A DNA stretch of 64,000 nucleotides from UBA6522 sp963664945 (GTDB taxonomy: Bacteria; Pseudomonadota; Gammaproteobacteria; Steroidobacterales; Rariloculaceae), in assembly GCA_963664945.1 (NCBI GenBank), contig OY761822.1, forward strand, positions 4,650,001-4,714,000, given 5' to 3'. The notes under the pieces were generated by a model. The model was not told where the DNA came from and did not search any database. It saw only the letters and a list, made by a program, of their open reading frames with translations. Below, piece after piece: positions 16,826 to 26,424 of this stretch (the first letter of the stretch is position 1; every line of letters starts with the position of its first letter). The translations under genes and the position numbers were made by a program.

Positions 16826-17980
16826 ATGGCTGAAGCGGCACTACCACTCGACGGAATCACGGTTCTGGACTTCAGTCAGTTTCTGTCCGGACCCTCGGCG
16901 AGCCTGCGGCTGGCTGATCTCGGCGCACGTGTCATCAAGATCGAACGCCCGGGTACCGGTGATGTCTGTCGCGCGCACTACGTGGCGAACACGAGTCTTG
17001 ACGGCGAGTCGACACTGTTTCATGCGATTAATCGAAACAAGGAGAGCTTTGCCGCTGATCTCAAAGACGATAACGATCATGCGGATATCAAAAAGCTGAT
17101 CGAGCACACCGACATCGTCATGCACAATTTCCGGCCTGGAGTCATGGAATGCCTGGGCCTCGACTACGCGTCGGTGCGCAAGATCAATGCAGACGTCATT
17201 TACGGCGCCATCAGCGGCTACGGCTCCGACGGACCATGGGCCGGAAAACCTGGCCAGGATCTCCTGCTGCAATCGCTCGGCGGGCTGACCTGGTTGAGCG
17301 GCGATGCCGGAGATGGCCCGGTCCCGATGGGCCTCGCGGTCGCCGACATCTATGCCGGCGCGCATCTCGTGCAGGGGATTCTTGCCTGTCTGGTACGCCG
17401 AAGCGTGACAGGAGACGGCGGTCTCGTCGAAGTCAGTATGCTCGAATCGGTTCTCGATCTTCAGTTCGAACCCTTGACCGTCTATTTCCAGGATGGCGGC
17501 AACGAGGCGAAACGCGCGGCGCGCAGCAATGCACACGCCTATCTCGGTGCGCCTTACGGTATCTACGCAACGGCAGACGGGTATCTTGCGCTGGCCATGG
17601 CGTCGATTCCTGAGCTCGGCGACTTGATTGGCTGCACTGCGCTACGTGACTACCCCGAGCCGTCGACCTGGTTCGAACAACGCGACAACATCAAGGCGAT
17701 TCTGGAAACGCACCTTGCGACAAAGCCAACGGCTGATTGGCTTTCAATACTCGAACCCGCGGATGTCTGGTGCGCCGACGTCCTTGACTGGCATCGACTG
17801 AGATCCCACGAGGGCTACCAGACGCTCGGGATGGAACAGACCGTGCGCAAGGGGAACGGCTTCGAATACAGGACAACGCGTTGCCCAATCCGCATCAATG
17901 GTGCGAAGCTCTACAGTGAATCGGGTTCGCCGGACATTGGCGAACAAAATGACACGATACGTGAGACCTTGATCGAATGA
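16826..17980 (+). CDS. Class III (CaiB/BaiF) CoA-transferase, paralogue 2
   Basis: A 384-residue paralogue of 14497-15621: LDFSQFLSGPSASLRLADLGARVIK, NFRPGVMECLGLDYASV, and KPGQDLLLQSLGGLTWLSGD with the catalytic Asp. The native start is taken as ATG 16826; an in-frame GTG at 16808 lies in the IS630 end and would add six foreign residues. The element has replaced the sequence before this ATG, so the original ribosome-binding site is probably lost and GAGACGG at the IS end must stand in. The stop overlaps the hydratase start (ATGA). Confidence 0.88.
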   Translation: MAEAALPLDGITVLDFSQFLSGPSASLRLADLGARVIKIERPGTGDVCRAHYVANTSLDGESTLFHAINRNKESFAADLKDDNDHADIKKLIEHTDIVMHNFRPGVMECLGLDYASVRKINADVIYGAISGYGSDGPWAGKPGQDLLLQSLGGLTWLSGDAGDGPVPMGLAVADIYAGAHLVQGILACLVRRSVTGDGGLVEVSMLESVLDLQFEPLTVYFQDGGNEAKRAARSNAHAYLGAPYGIYATADGYLALAMASIPELGDLIGCTALRDYPEPSTWFEQRDNIKAILETHLATKPTADWLSILEPADVWCADVLDWHRLRSHEGYQTLGMEQTVRKGNGFEYRTTRCPIRINGAKLYSESGSPDIGEQNDTIRETLIE

Positions 17981-18756
17981 GCGAAGTTGTACGTTTCTCA
18001 AGTTTCGACCGCATTGGGCGAATTGAATTCGACCGCCCGCCCGCCAACGCCTACGACTTCGAATTTCATCGGCAATTCATTGCCGCAATCGAACAGGCGG
18101 ATGCCGACGTTGACACTCGCGTCATCGTTGTCTGCAGCGCAATCCGGAAATTCTTCTGCGCCGGCGCTGACGTCAAAGTCTTCGCCGCCAACAATTCCAG
18201 CGACAACAAGCAGATGGTCGATGCAGCGCGCGCGGCACTCGCAAGCGTCGAAGCCAGCAGCAAGATCTTCATCGCGCTGCTTGAAGGCCACACCCTGGGT
18301 GGAGGTCTTGAGATCGCGATGGCTTGCGACATTCGATTCGCAGCAGACGGCGACTACAAACTCGGTCTACCCGAGGCGCGTCTGGGCCTGCTGCCCGGCA
18401 ACGGCGGTTCGCAGCGCCTGCCGCGTATCGTCGGCGTGAGTAACGCCCTGATGTTGCTGGCCAGCGGCCAATCGATCGGCCCGCGGGACGCTGTCCGGAT
18501 CAATCTCGTTAACCGACTGCTCCCGAGTAACGAGGCACGGGATGCCACAGAACGCTATGCCGCGAACGTCGCAGCCGCTGCACCGCTTGCCGTTGCCGCC
18601 GCGAAACGTGCCGTCATGGACGGCGCGTCATTGACGCTGACAGACGCACTTGCGCTGGAGGCGCGACTCGTAGACGAGCTCTACGACACCGACGATGCGG
18701 ATGAGGGGTTCAGGGCCGCAGTGGAAAAGCGAAAGCCGAGTTTCTGCGGAAGATAG
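17977..18756 (+). CDS. Enoyl-CoA hydratase/isomerase family protein
   Basis: A 259-residue crotonase-fold protein. It shows FFCAGADVKVF (first oxyanion element), LEGHTLGGGLEIAMACDIR (second), and LPEARLGLLPGNGGSQRLPR with the catalytic Glu of the LPE motif. It overlaps CoA-transferase 2 by four bases, implying coupled translation. Together they suggest activation of a carboxylic acid as its CoA ester followed by hydration of a double bond; the substrate is unknown. Confidence 0.9.
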   Translation: MSEVVRFSSFDRIGRIEFDRPPANAYDFEFHRQFIAAIEQADADVDTRVIVVCSAIRKFFCAGADVKVFAANNSSDNKQMVDAARAALASVEASSKIFIALLEGHTLGGGLEIAMACDIRFAADGDYKLGLPEARLGLLPGNGGSQRLPRIVGVSNALMLLASGQSIGPRDAVRINLVNRLLPSNEARDATERYAANVAAAAPLAVAAAKRAVMDGASLTLTDALALEARLVDELYDTDDADEGFRAAVEKRKPSFCGR

Positions 18757-18892
18757 TCCGGTCAACAAACGAATTGAATCGGGGGCAGCGAACCGGCTTG
18801 ACCACCGCGTAGTTGAACCAGGCGTGTTGCAAGGCAAGGATTCCCGGATCGGTAAAGTTGTATCGCAATCGCATGAGGGCAATGGATCAATC

Positions 18893-20773
18893 ATGAAAAA
18901 CTCAACAACCGGCCTGTTTGCTATGGCCACACTTCTTGCAACCGGTATCGGTCTTGGTCAGACGAGTGATTCGCGGCCGGACATTCTCTGGATCATCACC
19001 GACGATCACCGTCCGGATTCCCTGCAGGTCTACAATCGCGCGACCACCGGTATAAGCGAGAGCAGCCTTGGCTACGTTTCGTCGCCAAACATCGATCGTC
19101 TGGCCGAGGAAGGCGTGCTGTTTACGCGAGCCTTCAGCAATTCACCTGCGTGCGGTCCTTCAAGGGCATCCATGCATACTGGTCGATATCCATTCAGAAA
19201 CGGCAAGTACGCATGGGAGGCAACCCACCAGGATGCTGATTTCACAAGACCTGCCGTCTCGCAGAGTATGCGCGATGCCGGCTATGGCACAGCCATCATT
19301 GGCAAACGTCACTACAGCATTACGACCAGGTGGCAAGACCCGGGGGACGATGCGCCCGAAATTTCGGATGATTCGGACATATTCGATTTTGAAATCGACT
19401 TTTCCAGGGATCTGGAGCGAAACGGCATTGGCGATCTGTATTCTACCGGCGCCTATGGGCTCATCGACTCGATACTCTTGCGGCGCGACTCGACCGAAAC
19501 CGTCTTCTATCCCGATGGACGGGTCAGGACATACGTGCTCAGCAAGGCAGACAGGGAACTGACGCCGGAAGAAGATGCCATCAAGAACCAGGTAGAAGAA
19601 GAATTCGACATCCTGAGAGCCTACACGCGAATCAACACCGGGTTGATCCTCGGGGGAGTCAATCCAAAGCCCGCCGACGAGACAATTGACGCGAGCATTC
19701 TGAAAGAGTTCAAGAACTTTCTTGCGAACGCCGACAATACGTACAACACACTGTGGGGAAAGGAAGTTACGGGCGCCGACTCAAGCAAACCGCTGTTCAT
19801 CAACCTGGGATTTCATCTCCCTCACACTCCGGTATTGCCGCCCAGAGAATACCGGGACATTTTCGAAGACATACCCTACAAGATACCCGAATTCGATACC
19901 GACGAACTCTCCGCCCTGCCTCCGCAACTGGTAGAGGTGTATAACGAGTCTAAAACCGACCAGATGAAACCTGAGGAGAAGCTACAGGCAATCCGCGACT
20001 ATTACGCATTTACCGCGTATGGCGATGCGCTCGTCGGAGAAGCGGTAGAGGCTTTCAAGGCCTACGCCGAGGGCAACGGTCGGGACTATCTGATTGTCTT
20101 CACGGTCGGTGACCATGGGTGGCATCTGGGGGAACAAGGCATCATGGCGAAGTTCGGACCCTGGAAACAGTCTATCAACGGTGCGGTTGTCGTGGTCTCT
20201 TCGGACAAGAAGAAATGGCCCGCAGGCAAGGTATTTCACGAAATGGTCGAATACGTAGACTTCGCTCCAACCATTTTGGCTGCCGCGAATGTCGATATCG
20301 AGGCCGAGCGGTTCGACTACCTCGACGGGTTCGACCTGGCCGATGTACTCGTAAATCCGGATCTGCAACGGGATTACATACTGGGTGAAATGAACCTGGT
20401 GTGCGGTCACCGCGCCTACATGCGCACTGACAATTTCGCTTTTTCGATGCGTACGCGGGACAGGCGGAGAGTTGCCAGAGCTCCCTTGCTGAATGATGAC
20501 ATCAGGTGGGCACTGACCACCGAACCCAAGAAAGCAGACCTGGCCCTGTACGATCTTCGAGTGGACCCGCTTGAACGCACCAATGTCGCAAGTTCGCTGG
20601 ATTACCAGGAACTTGCCAACTGGTTCCGCGACAAACTGGGCAACATCGTACTGGGCGACGGCAGAGTGGAAGCCGACTGGACGAAGCAAAACAGCTACAA
20701 CATCAGCAACTTTGCGGGAGGGGCTGACGACAAGGAAATAGACATTCCTGAAGAGCTGATTCCGCGACTATGA
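18893..20773 (+). CDS. S1-family sulfatase (secreted)
   Basis: A 626-residue sulfatase, ATG at 18893, with a signal peptide ending around GIGLG-QTSD. The formylglycine motif is CGPSR (Cys87) followed by ASMHTGRYP; metal ligands lie in IITDDHRPD, and VGDHGWHLGEQG carries late metal/sulfate-site residues. GKRHYS replaces the usual GKWHLG. It needs a formylglycine-generating enzyme or anSME encoded elsewhere. Probably removes sulfate from galactan oligosaccharides. The upstream gap contains a weak type 1-like half-site (18760-18770). Confidence 0.9.
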   Translation: MKNSTTGLFAMATLLATGIGLGQTSDSRPDILWIITDDHRPDSLQVYNRATTGISESSLGYVSSPNIDRLAEEGVLFTRAFSNSPACGPSRASMHTGRYPFRNGKYAWEATHQDADFTRPAVSQSMRDAGYGTAIIGKRHYSITTRWQDPGDDAPEISDDSDIFDFEIDFSRDLERNGIGDLYSTGAYGLIDSILLRRDSTETVFYPDGRVRTYVLSKADRELTPEEDAIKNQVEEEFDILRAYTRINTGLILGGVNPKPADETIDASILKEFKNFLANADNTYNTLWGKEVTGADSSKPLFINLGFHLPHTPVLPPREYRDIFEDIPYKIPEFDTDELSALPPQLVEVYNESKTDQMKPEEKLQAIRDYYAFTAYGDALVGEAVEAFKAYAEGNGRDYLIVFTVGDHGWHLGEQGIMAKFGPWKQSINGAVVVVSSDKKKWPAGKVFHEMVEYVDFAPTILAAANVDIEAERFDYLDGFDLADVLVNPDLQRDYILGEMNLVCGHRAYMRTDNFAFSMRTRDRRRVARAPLLNDDIRWALTTEPKKADLALYDLRVDPLERTNVASSLDYQELANWFRDKLGNIVLGDGRVEADWTKQNSYNISNFAGGADDKEIDIPEELIPRL

Positions 20774-20809
20774 TTCAGCCAGGTTTGAGGCCCGGGTCGG
20801 GAGAGTCGT

Positions 20810-23158
20810 TCACGTATCGAATCGATGCGTGTAAGGCCATCCGGGAAACTGGCTCCCGGTCTCCGGGGACTCATTCCAGGGCCAGCACTCAAGCGCAGCG
20901 GTGCGTGTCCGGTGATCGACCCTGACCAAGCCGTAGCCCTCACTGGCGATCGCCCGCTCGGCGATGAAATTGCCCCAGGTTCTCTTGCGCGCTGCAAAGT
21001 CCGCGTAGGTCATCCGGGGATTGGCGACGGCCAGAACGCGCATCCTGTTGCCGAAGCAGTCGATGAAGTTTCCCGTATTGGGATCGTCGTTGCGCTGGTT
21101 ATCCAGCCGGCCTTCGCCCTCGAACCAGCGCTGCCAGAACGCTGCGGCCGCAGGGCCGGCAAAGAACAGCGGTCCGTCTTCGTAGTCGTCGATACCCTGT
21201 CGCGCCACCATCGCCAGGTGCTGGTCTCCAGCCAGGACAAGGGCTTTCGCGCGCCCGGCCAGCCTGACCGCCCGAGTGCGACCGTCGGGGGGATAGCCAT
21301 TGGCGTCGTAGTCAACCAGTGGCTCCAGGTTTCCGACCGTCTGCGGAGACCCCCATATTGAAGCCGTCAGGCAGATCTTCGGCAGGTCGGTATCGGTTTC
21401 GGCCCAATGCTCCAGAAAGGCCTCCTGCCGCGGGCCCAACAGCTCACCCCGCGTATCCACGGGGTCGACCTCGGTATTGGGGGGCGTCTTGAACTTGCGG
21501 TCCTCGACCAGGCAGAAGCTGACGCCGCCGTAGACGAACTCGGCGTACGCGACCGGGATGTCGAACAGGATCGGCGTCGGATCGTACGGGTCCGGGTTAT
21601 GGCCATGCTCGATCCGGTACACCATTCGCACCAGTTCCTTGTCCCACTTGTAGCCGCCATCTTCTTCCCGTTCCAGTGCGGAGCCGAGCCCGGCGTTGCC
21701 CCAGACGTTGCCCTGCAGGATGTCGTGATCGTCGGCCAGAATGATCGTGGGCCTGTCGCGGACCGAATCCCTGAATGTCCAGTACCAGAGGTACCAGCGA
21801 TACAGGGTATCCAGCTTGACCTCGGGTATGCCGCGGCCGTGCCGGGTGGGATAACCCTCGTAGAACTGGTCCCCGCAGAAAACGTAGAGATCCGGTTCGT
21901 GGCTGTCGCAGTTCGTCACCAGTTCGGCGTGTGGAAACAGCACGTTGTCGCGCGTGTAGCGTCCCGGCACGCGCTCGCCGTCGAACGCGGGCTCGTAGAT
22001 ATTCTCGTCCAGGCGCTTCGATGTCGGCAGGATGCAGGAATAGAGCGCGATTTTCAGCTCACGCTCTGTCCCGGGGTCTCTCTGGATTCGCCCGGAAAAG
22101 AGTTCGGCGCCATCGTTCGCCGGGTCCACGATCCGGTAGTCATGTGTTTCGTTGTAGTTCCACGCTTCCAGCCTGAAAGCCGCCAGGTAGCCGTCCCCGA
22201 TATCGGCCTCCGGTCCCCGGGTCCATTCGTCGGTGTTCGCCAACTTGTAGTCGAGCCGGGCCCGGGCCTGCTCCTGCGGCGAAATGGGCAGGAATTGCGC
22301 CGTCAACTTGAGCACGTCCCTGTTCAGGCTGTGCAGGCAGCCCATGACCGGTCCGATGGCTCGCTCCGGATGAACTCCGATCTTGCCGCCACCGGTTGAA
22401 ATGTCGGAAAACCACCATCGGCCGCCCGGCCGGCCCGGCGGCGGCGACGACACCAGGGACAGACCGCCGCGGAGTTCGTGGGCCGGGACTGCCGTTCGCA
22501 CCGCAAATCCCAACTCCGCCCCGGAACCCGCGTCGCTCGCGATCAGGCGAACATCGTAAGTGTCGTCTTCCAGCGGATCGATGTGGCAGTCCAGGATGAT
22601 TTCGCGCGAGCCAACCGACTCAATGGCCCTAGTGCCGCCTCGGTCAAGGCGTTCAAAGGCCAGCGAGTCAGCAGCCGAGGAGAAATCGCGGAATCCGACT
22701 TCGCCCCGTTCGTCGATGGCGGCGATGAAGCCGCCGTTGGCGCCGCTTCGAGCGTGCACCAGGGCGCTGCCCCGATAGTCCAGTTCAGCCGCTCCCGCGC
22801 CCAGCAGGAAGCCACAAAAGCCCGGCTCACCGGGGCCCAGGCTGCCGATCCTCGCCCGCAAGCGCCCGGGTTCGTGCGCTTCGCCGAGGAAGCGCGTCAA
22901 CAACGCCGCGGTTCGAACTTCGAACCCCGATTCGCCGCACAGGCATTCGATTCGGCCGTTTGCCAGTCGCCAGTCCTGCAGGCGGTTCGCCCAGAACGAC
23001 TCGCCCAACCAGACCCGGGACACGTCGCCCGGCAGGGATTGAATGGGAGTTACGTCGACCAGTGCCGGTCGCCGGCCGGCCAATTGAGCGGCGGCCGAGG
23101 GTGCAATCGCGGTTCCGACAGCGGCGGCAGCTCCCTGTATGAACTTCCTGCGTTTCAT
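20810..23158 (-). CDS. PhoD-type alkaline phosphatase family protein, Tat-exported
   Basis: A 782-residue protein starting MKRRKFIQGAAAAVG, a twin-arginine signal. The N-terminal ~330 residues are beta-rich (FCGFLLGAGAAELDYRGSA). The C-terminal metallophosphatase core includes DLYVFCGDQFYEG, TIILADDHDILQGNVWG and LVLAGDQHLAMVARQG, matching PhoD-like metal sites. Relatives cleave phosphodi- and monoesters, but those in polysaccharide loci are uncharacterised. It is divergent from a sugar transporter with operators of both types in the gap. Confidence 0.82.
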   Translation of the reverse strand: MKRRKFIQGAAAAVGTAIAPSAAAQLAGRRPALVDVTPIQSLPGDVSRVWLGESFWANRLQDWRLANGRIECLCGESGFEVRTAALLTRFLGEAHEPGRLRARIGSLGPGEPGFCGFLLGAGAAELDYRGSALVHARSGANGGFIAAIDERGEVGFRDFSSAADSLAFERLDRGGTRAIESVGSREIILDCHIDPLEDDTYDVRLIASDAGSGAELGFAVRTAVPAHELRGGLSLVSSPPPGRPGGRWWFSDISTGGGKIGVHPERAIGPVMGCLHSLNRDVLKLTAQFLPISPQEQARARLDYKLANTDEWTRGPEADIGDGYLAAFRLEAWNYNETHDYRIVDPANDGAELFSGRIQRDPGTERELKIALYSCILPTSKRLDENIYEPAFDGERVPGRYTRDNVLFPHAELVTNCDSHEPDLYVFCGDQFYEGYPTRHGRGIPEVKLDTLYRWYLWYWTFRDSVRDRPTIILADDHDILQGNVWGNAGLGSALEREEDGGYKWDKELVRMVYRIEHGHNPDPYDPTPILFDIPVAYAEFVYGGVSFCLVEDRKFKTPPNTEVDPVDTRGELLGPRQEAFLEHWAETDTDLPKICLTASIWGSPQTVGNLEPLVDYDANGYPPDGRTRAVRLAGRAKALVLAGDQHLAMVARQGIDDYEDGPLFFAGPAAAAFWQRWFEGEGRLDNQRNDDPNTGNFIDCFGNRMRVLAVANPRMTYADFAARKRTWGNFIAERAIASEGYGLVRVDHRTRTAALECWPWNESPETGSQFPGWPYTHRFDT

Positions 23159-23200
23159 CCTTGGGTCATCGAACTTGCTTCTACGGTGACATGGTACGCT

Positions 23201-23222
23201 GTATTGTCAACAATAGACAACG
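23201..23222. promoter_or_regulatory. Type 1 operator upstream of the PhoD gene
   Basis: TATTGTCAACAATAGACAAC matches the inverted form of the 14275-14296 site over about 20 bases, the best pair in the window. It lies 43 bases upstream of the PhoD start. Confidence 0.65.
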
Positions 23223-23272
23223 ATATGCGCCGCGTGCATCAGGTCGATCCAGCATGCGTCTCAACCGGACAA

Positions 23273-23293
23273 CAACATCATATGTTTGATGTT
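23273..23293. promoter_or_regulatory. Type 2 operator upstream of the sugar transporter
   Basis: CAACATCATATGTTTGATGTT contains the AACAT-NNN-ATGTT palindrome shared with sites at 35797, 43676 and 47902. It is ~65 bases before the transporter TTG start. Confidence 0.65.
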
Positions 23294-23358
23294 ATCGTAT
23301 CTTCCTGTAGGGAATCCATCTAGAATGATGCAAGCGAACCGTCGAGGAGAACTCAACA

Positions 23359-24915
23359 TTGCTCGCAACGACAACTGACAGAAACGTCACGCGGTTCGCC
23401 GTCATTGCTGCCTTCGGCGGGTTCGTATTCGGCCTCGACGCTGCCAATATTTCCGGCGTGGTGCGGTTCGTGCAGGCGCAATTTGCACTAAGTCCCTGGC
23501 AAACCGGGGCCGTCGTAAGCTGTGCCATTGTCGGCGTGATCCTCGCGCTGTTCTTCACCGGCACATTCTGTGAACGCTTTGGCCGCAAGCGGGTCCTTAT
23601 CACCATCGCCCTGACCTACTCCCTGTCGACCATCCTGTCGTCGCTTGCCGTCAACTTTGAAATGTTGGTCGTCGGACGTTTCATCGGTGGTATCGCCTTC
23701 GCGTCGATCACCGTGTCCGCGATGTATATCGGCGAAATCGCGCCTGCGAACCGGCGCGGCAGCTTCGTCTCCGTCTCGCAACTGCTGATCACGCTCGGCA
23801 GCTTGCTCGCTTTCGTCGTGAACTACTTCCTGGTCAACGCGATGGCCGATGTGGCATGGATTCACAACGAGAACGTCTGGCGGATGATGCTCGGCTTCGA
23901 GCTGATCGCCAACGCAATCTGGGTCGCCGCATTGCTGACGATCCCCGAATCGCCTCGATGGCTGATAAAGAAGGGCCGGATGGACGAAGCGCGCGCGGTC
24001 TTCGACCGAATCGAGCACCAGGAAGAGATCGATTCGACAATGGCCGGCGTGCGGCAAAGCATCGACGAAGACGCGAAGCAGGATCCGATGACTCAGCTCA
24101 GGACGCTGTTCGGCGGGCCGATGCGTTTCATCGTGCTGATCGCCGTGTGCTATGCCATCGTCCAGGGAGCCACCGGCATGAATGCCGTGTTGTTCTTCGC
24201 GCCGACCGTGTTCGAGCAGGTCGGAATGAGCCTCGAAGACACTTTTGCACAGACGATCATCCTCGGCGCCGTCGCTGTCGCGTTCACGCTGGTCGCGATC
24301 GCGATGGTTGAAAAACTGGGACGGCGCGTCCTGACGCTGACGGGCCTCGTACTGATCGCAATGGCGCACCTGTCCACCTGGTACGGCTTCAATTCCGCGA
24401 CCTATTCGCTCGACGACGAGGCCATAGCCAGTATCGAATCCGGCGGCGTGGATGTATCGGAGCTCCGCCAATTTGCCGGCAAAACCTACGAAAACGACGT
24501 GGCACTGAAGGCCGACCTTGCAACGATTTACTCAAGGAACGACCTTCCGCTCGTCAGCGGGACCATCATCAATTCGACGATCGATATCGCGCCGGCATTC
24601 GTGTTGTTCGGCATTTTCGCGTTTCTCGCGGCGTTCAACATGTCGATCGGGCCGATCATGTGGGTCATCTTTTCGGAGATCTTCCCCAACAATGTACGTA
24701 GCGTCGCCCTGCCGTTTGCGGCGCTCGTCCAGAGCATTTCCAGCTTCTGCATTCAACAGATCTTTCCGTGGCAGCTTGAGAATCTCGGGGCCGCACCGAC
24801 CTTCCTGAGCTACGGCGTCATCGCGATCATCGGCATCGTGGTGATGGCCATCATCCTGCCGGAGACGAAGAACAAGTCGATCGAGGAACTCGAGAAGGAG
24901 CTCGTACGGACATGA
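23359..24915 (+). CDS. MFS sugar porter (SP family)
   Basis: A 518-residue sugar/proton symporter-type permease, TTG start after GGAGAACTCAACA. Family marks are GGFVFGLDAANISG in helix 1, CERFGRKRV in loop 2-3, SAMYIGEIAPANRRG, PESPRWLIKKGRMDEA, EKLGRRVLTLTG, and the C-terminal PETKNKSIEELEKEL. An insert of about 60 residues between helices 8 and 9 (YSLDDEAIASIESGGVDVSEL...) is unusual and probably periplasmic. It is under a type 2 operator and followed by a GH16 gene, so import of a released galactan sugar is likely. Confidence 0.9.
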   Translation: MLATTTDRNVTRFAVIAAFGGFVFGLDAANISGVVRFVQAQFALSPWQTGAVVSCAIVGVILALFFTGTFCERFGRKRVLITIALTYSLSTILSSLAVNFEMLVVGRFIGGIAFASITVSAMYIGEIAPANRRGSFVSVSQLLITLGSLLAFVVNYFLVNAMADVAWIHNENVWRMMLGFELIANAIWVAALLTIPESPRWLIKKGRMDEARAVFDRIEHQEEIDSTMAGVRQSIDEDAKQDPMTQLRTLFGGPMRFIVLIAVCYAIVQGATGMNAVLFFAPTVFEQVGMSLEDTFAQTIILGAVAVAFTLVAIAMVEKLGRRVLTLTGLVLIAMAHLSTWYGFNSATYSLDDEAIASIESGGVDVSELRQFAGKTYENDVALKADLATIYSRNDLPLVSGTIINSTIDIAPAFVLFGIFAFLAAFNMSIGPIMWVIFSEIFPNNVRSVALPFAALVQSISSFCIQQIFPWQLENLGAAPTFLSYGVIAIIGIVVMAIILPETKNKSIEELEKELVRT

Positions 24916-24990
24916 GTCGAAATGCAGCACCCACGCTGCTGGCGATACCCGACGAACCGGACGGCCCAAATTCGCCATAGGGAGTACGGT

Positions 24991-26424
24991 ATGAAAACCC
25001 TGCACACATTGATTTCCATTGCCGTGGCGCTCGGCGCGTGGTCCGGCCAGGCCGCGGCGCAGACTGATTCGCCACTGCCCGCGTCCGACCCGGCAAACGA
25101 GGGCGGATGGGTACTGAACCCGGGCCTGAGCGATGAGTTCAATGGCGCCGGGATCGATCATGACAAGTGGCTCGTTCAGGGTTTGGATGGCGACTACTAC
25201 ATCTGGAAAGGCCGCCCGCCGTCTCAGTACGCACCCCACAACGTCATCGTAGAAGACGGGTTCCTGAAGATTCGTTCCCGGTGGGAGCCGGACTACCCGT
25301 TTGCCGATGAATTCTACGCAGATGGCGGCAACAACGATCGCTACGGTGAACTCGAAGGCAGGAAGATTCCGGTGACGACGGCGGCGATCGTCAGCAAGAA
25401 GCGCTTCCTCAACGGCTACATGGAAATCCGCTCAAAGTCGAACCCGACGTCGATGATCAGTGCGTTCTGGTTGATCGGTTTCGAGCAGGAACTCGACGTT
25501 TTCGAACACATCGGGAATCCGCAATCGAGCGGCAGCCTTGCAGCGAACAAGACCTCGATGACGGTTCACGACTGGAGCCCGCCCTCGTTACGGCCGACTC
25601 GGGCTTTCGGGTTCTCAAAAGACCTGCCCTACAACGTAGGCGACGAGTTTCATGTGTACGCCGTGGAGTGGGGCGTCGACTACCTGAAGTTTTTCCTCGA
25701 CGGTGAGTTGCTTCACACGCAAACGCGGGAGCATCTCGGCCTGGATTGGGTACTCAACAACCCTATGGAGATCTGGCTCGACTCCGAGGTCTTCAAGTGG
25801 CTGGCCGTTCCCTATGAAGAGGAGCAGTGGCCATCGGATTTCGAGATCGACTATGTGCGTGTCTGGCAGAAGCCTTCGAGCAACCTGCTTCAGGAGCATG
25901 AGGCGTTCTTCGGGTTTGAAGGGCCCATGATTTTTGAAGAGGCCGGTCGTCCGCTGGACCTGCTTCCGGAAGATCCGAGTACGAATGACTATCAGAAGTT
26001 CTGGATTGTTCCCGAGAGCTCTGAGCGGAGTTTCAGAATCACCGAAAACCGCTGGTTCAACGGCGTCAACAGCCTCAAGTACGTCACGGTCGGTGGCGTG
26101 GAAGACGTCAGGATCACGGCCCCGGAAGGCAGTATCAGGCTTCCGGCTGGCGAGTACGAGCTTTCATTCAGGATTCTGCTCAAGTACGGCAATTTGCCGT
26201 CCAATGTCCATATCAACTTCAGCTCTCCCGAAACGAGGCTGGCGTTTCCGCTGACGGATGCGGAACGGGGAAGATGGATTACGCTCAGGCAGCGATTTGT
26301 CAGGGAAATGGCTTCCAATCCCGACGACCGCCTATCTATCGAGGTCCACGCATCCGAATTACCAGCGGGGTCGAGGGATTTCTTCCTCGATGACATTCGG
26401 ATCGAAGCGGTCGATGGGCACTGA
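24991..26424 (+). CDS. Secreted GH16 galactanase (agarase/porphyranase-like) with C-terminal beta module
   Basis: ATG at 24991 after an AGGGAG ribosome-binding site; signal peptide ends at AAA-QTDS. The 477-residue protein has the GH16 catalytic motif E167-L-D169-V-F-E172 (FEQELDVFEHIG). LSDEFNGAGIDHDKWLVQG and EIDYVRVWQKP, typical of marine GH16 agarases and porphyranases, bracket the domain. A ~150-residue beta-rich C-terminal module follows (FGFEGPMIFEE ... FFLDDIRIEAVDGH), also found in the fusions at 29136 and 43734. The 3' end overlaps the oppositely oriented gene at 26359 by 66 bases. Confidence 0.88.
   Translation: MKTLHTLISIAVALGAWSGQAAAQTDSPLPASDPANEGGWVLNPGLSDEFNGAGIDHDKWLVQGLDGDYYIWKGRPPSQYAPHNVIVEDGFLKIRSRWEPDYPFADEFYADGGNNDRYGELEGRKIPVTTAAIVSKKRFLNGYMEIRSKSNPTSMISAFWLIGFEQELDVFEHIGNPQSSGSLAANKTSMTVHDWSPPSLRPTRAFGFSKDLPYNVGDEFHVYAVEWGVDYLKFFLDGELLHTQTREHLGLDWVLNNPMEIWLDSEVFKWLAVPYEEEQWPSDFEIDYVRVWQKPSSNLLQEHEAFFGFEGPMIFEEAGRPLDLLPEDPSTNDYQKFWIVPESSERSFRITENRWFNGVNSLKYVTVGGVEDVRITAPEGSIRLPAGEYELSFRILLKYGNLPSNVHINFSSPETRLAFPLTDAERGRWITLRQRFVREMASNPDDRLSIEVHASELPAGSRDFFLDDIRIEAVDGH

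Noticed and set aside
18760..18770. Type 1 operator before the 18893 sulfatase
   Set aside because: GGTCAACAAAC has the AACAA half only; too weak to claim.
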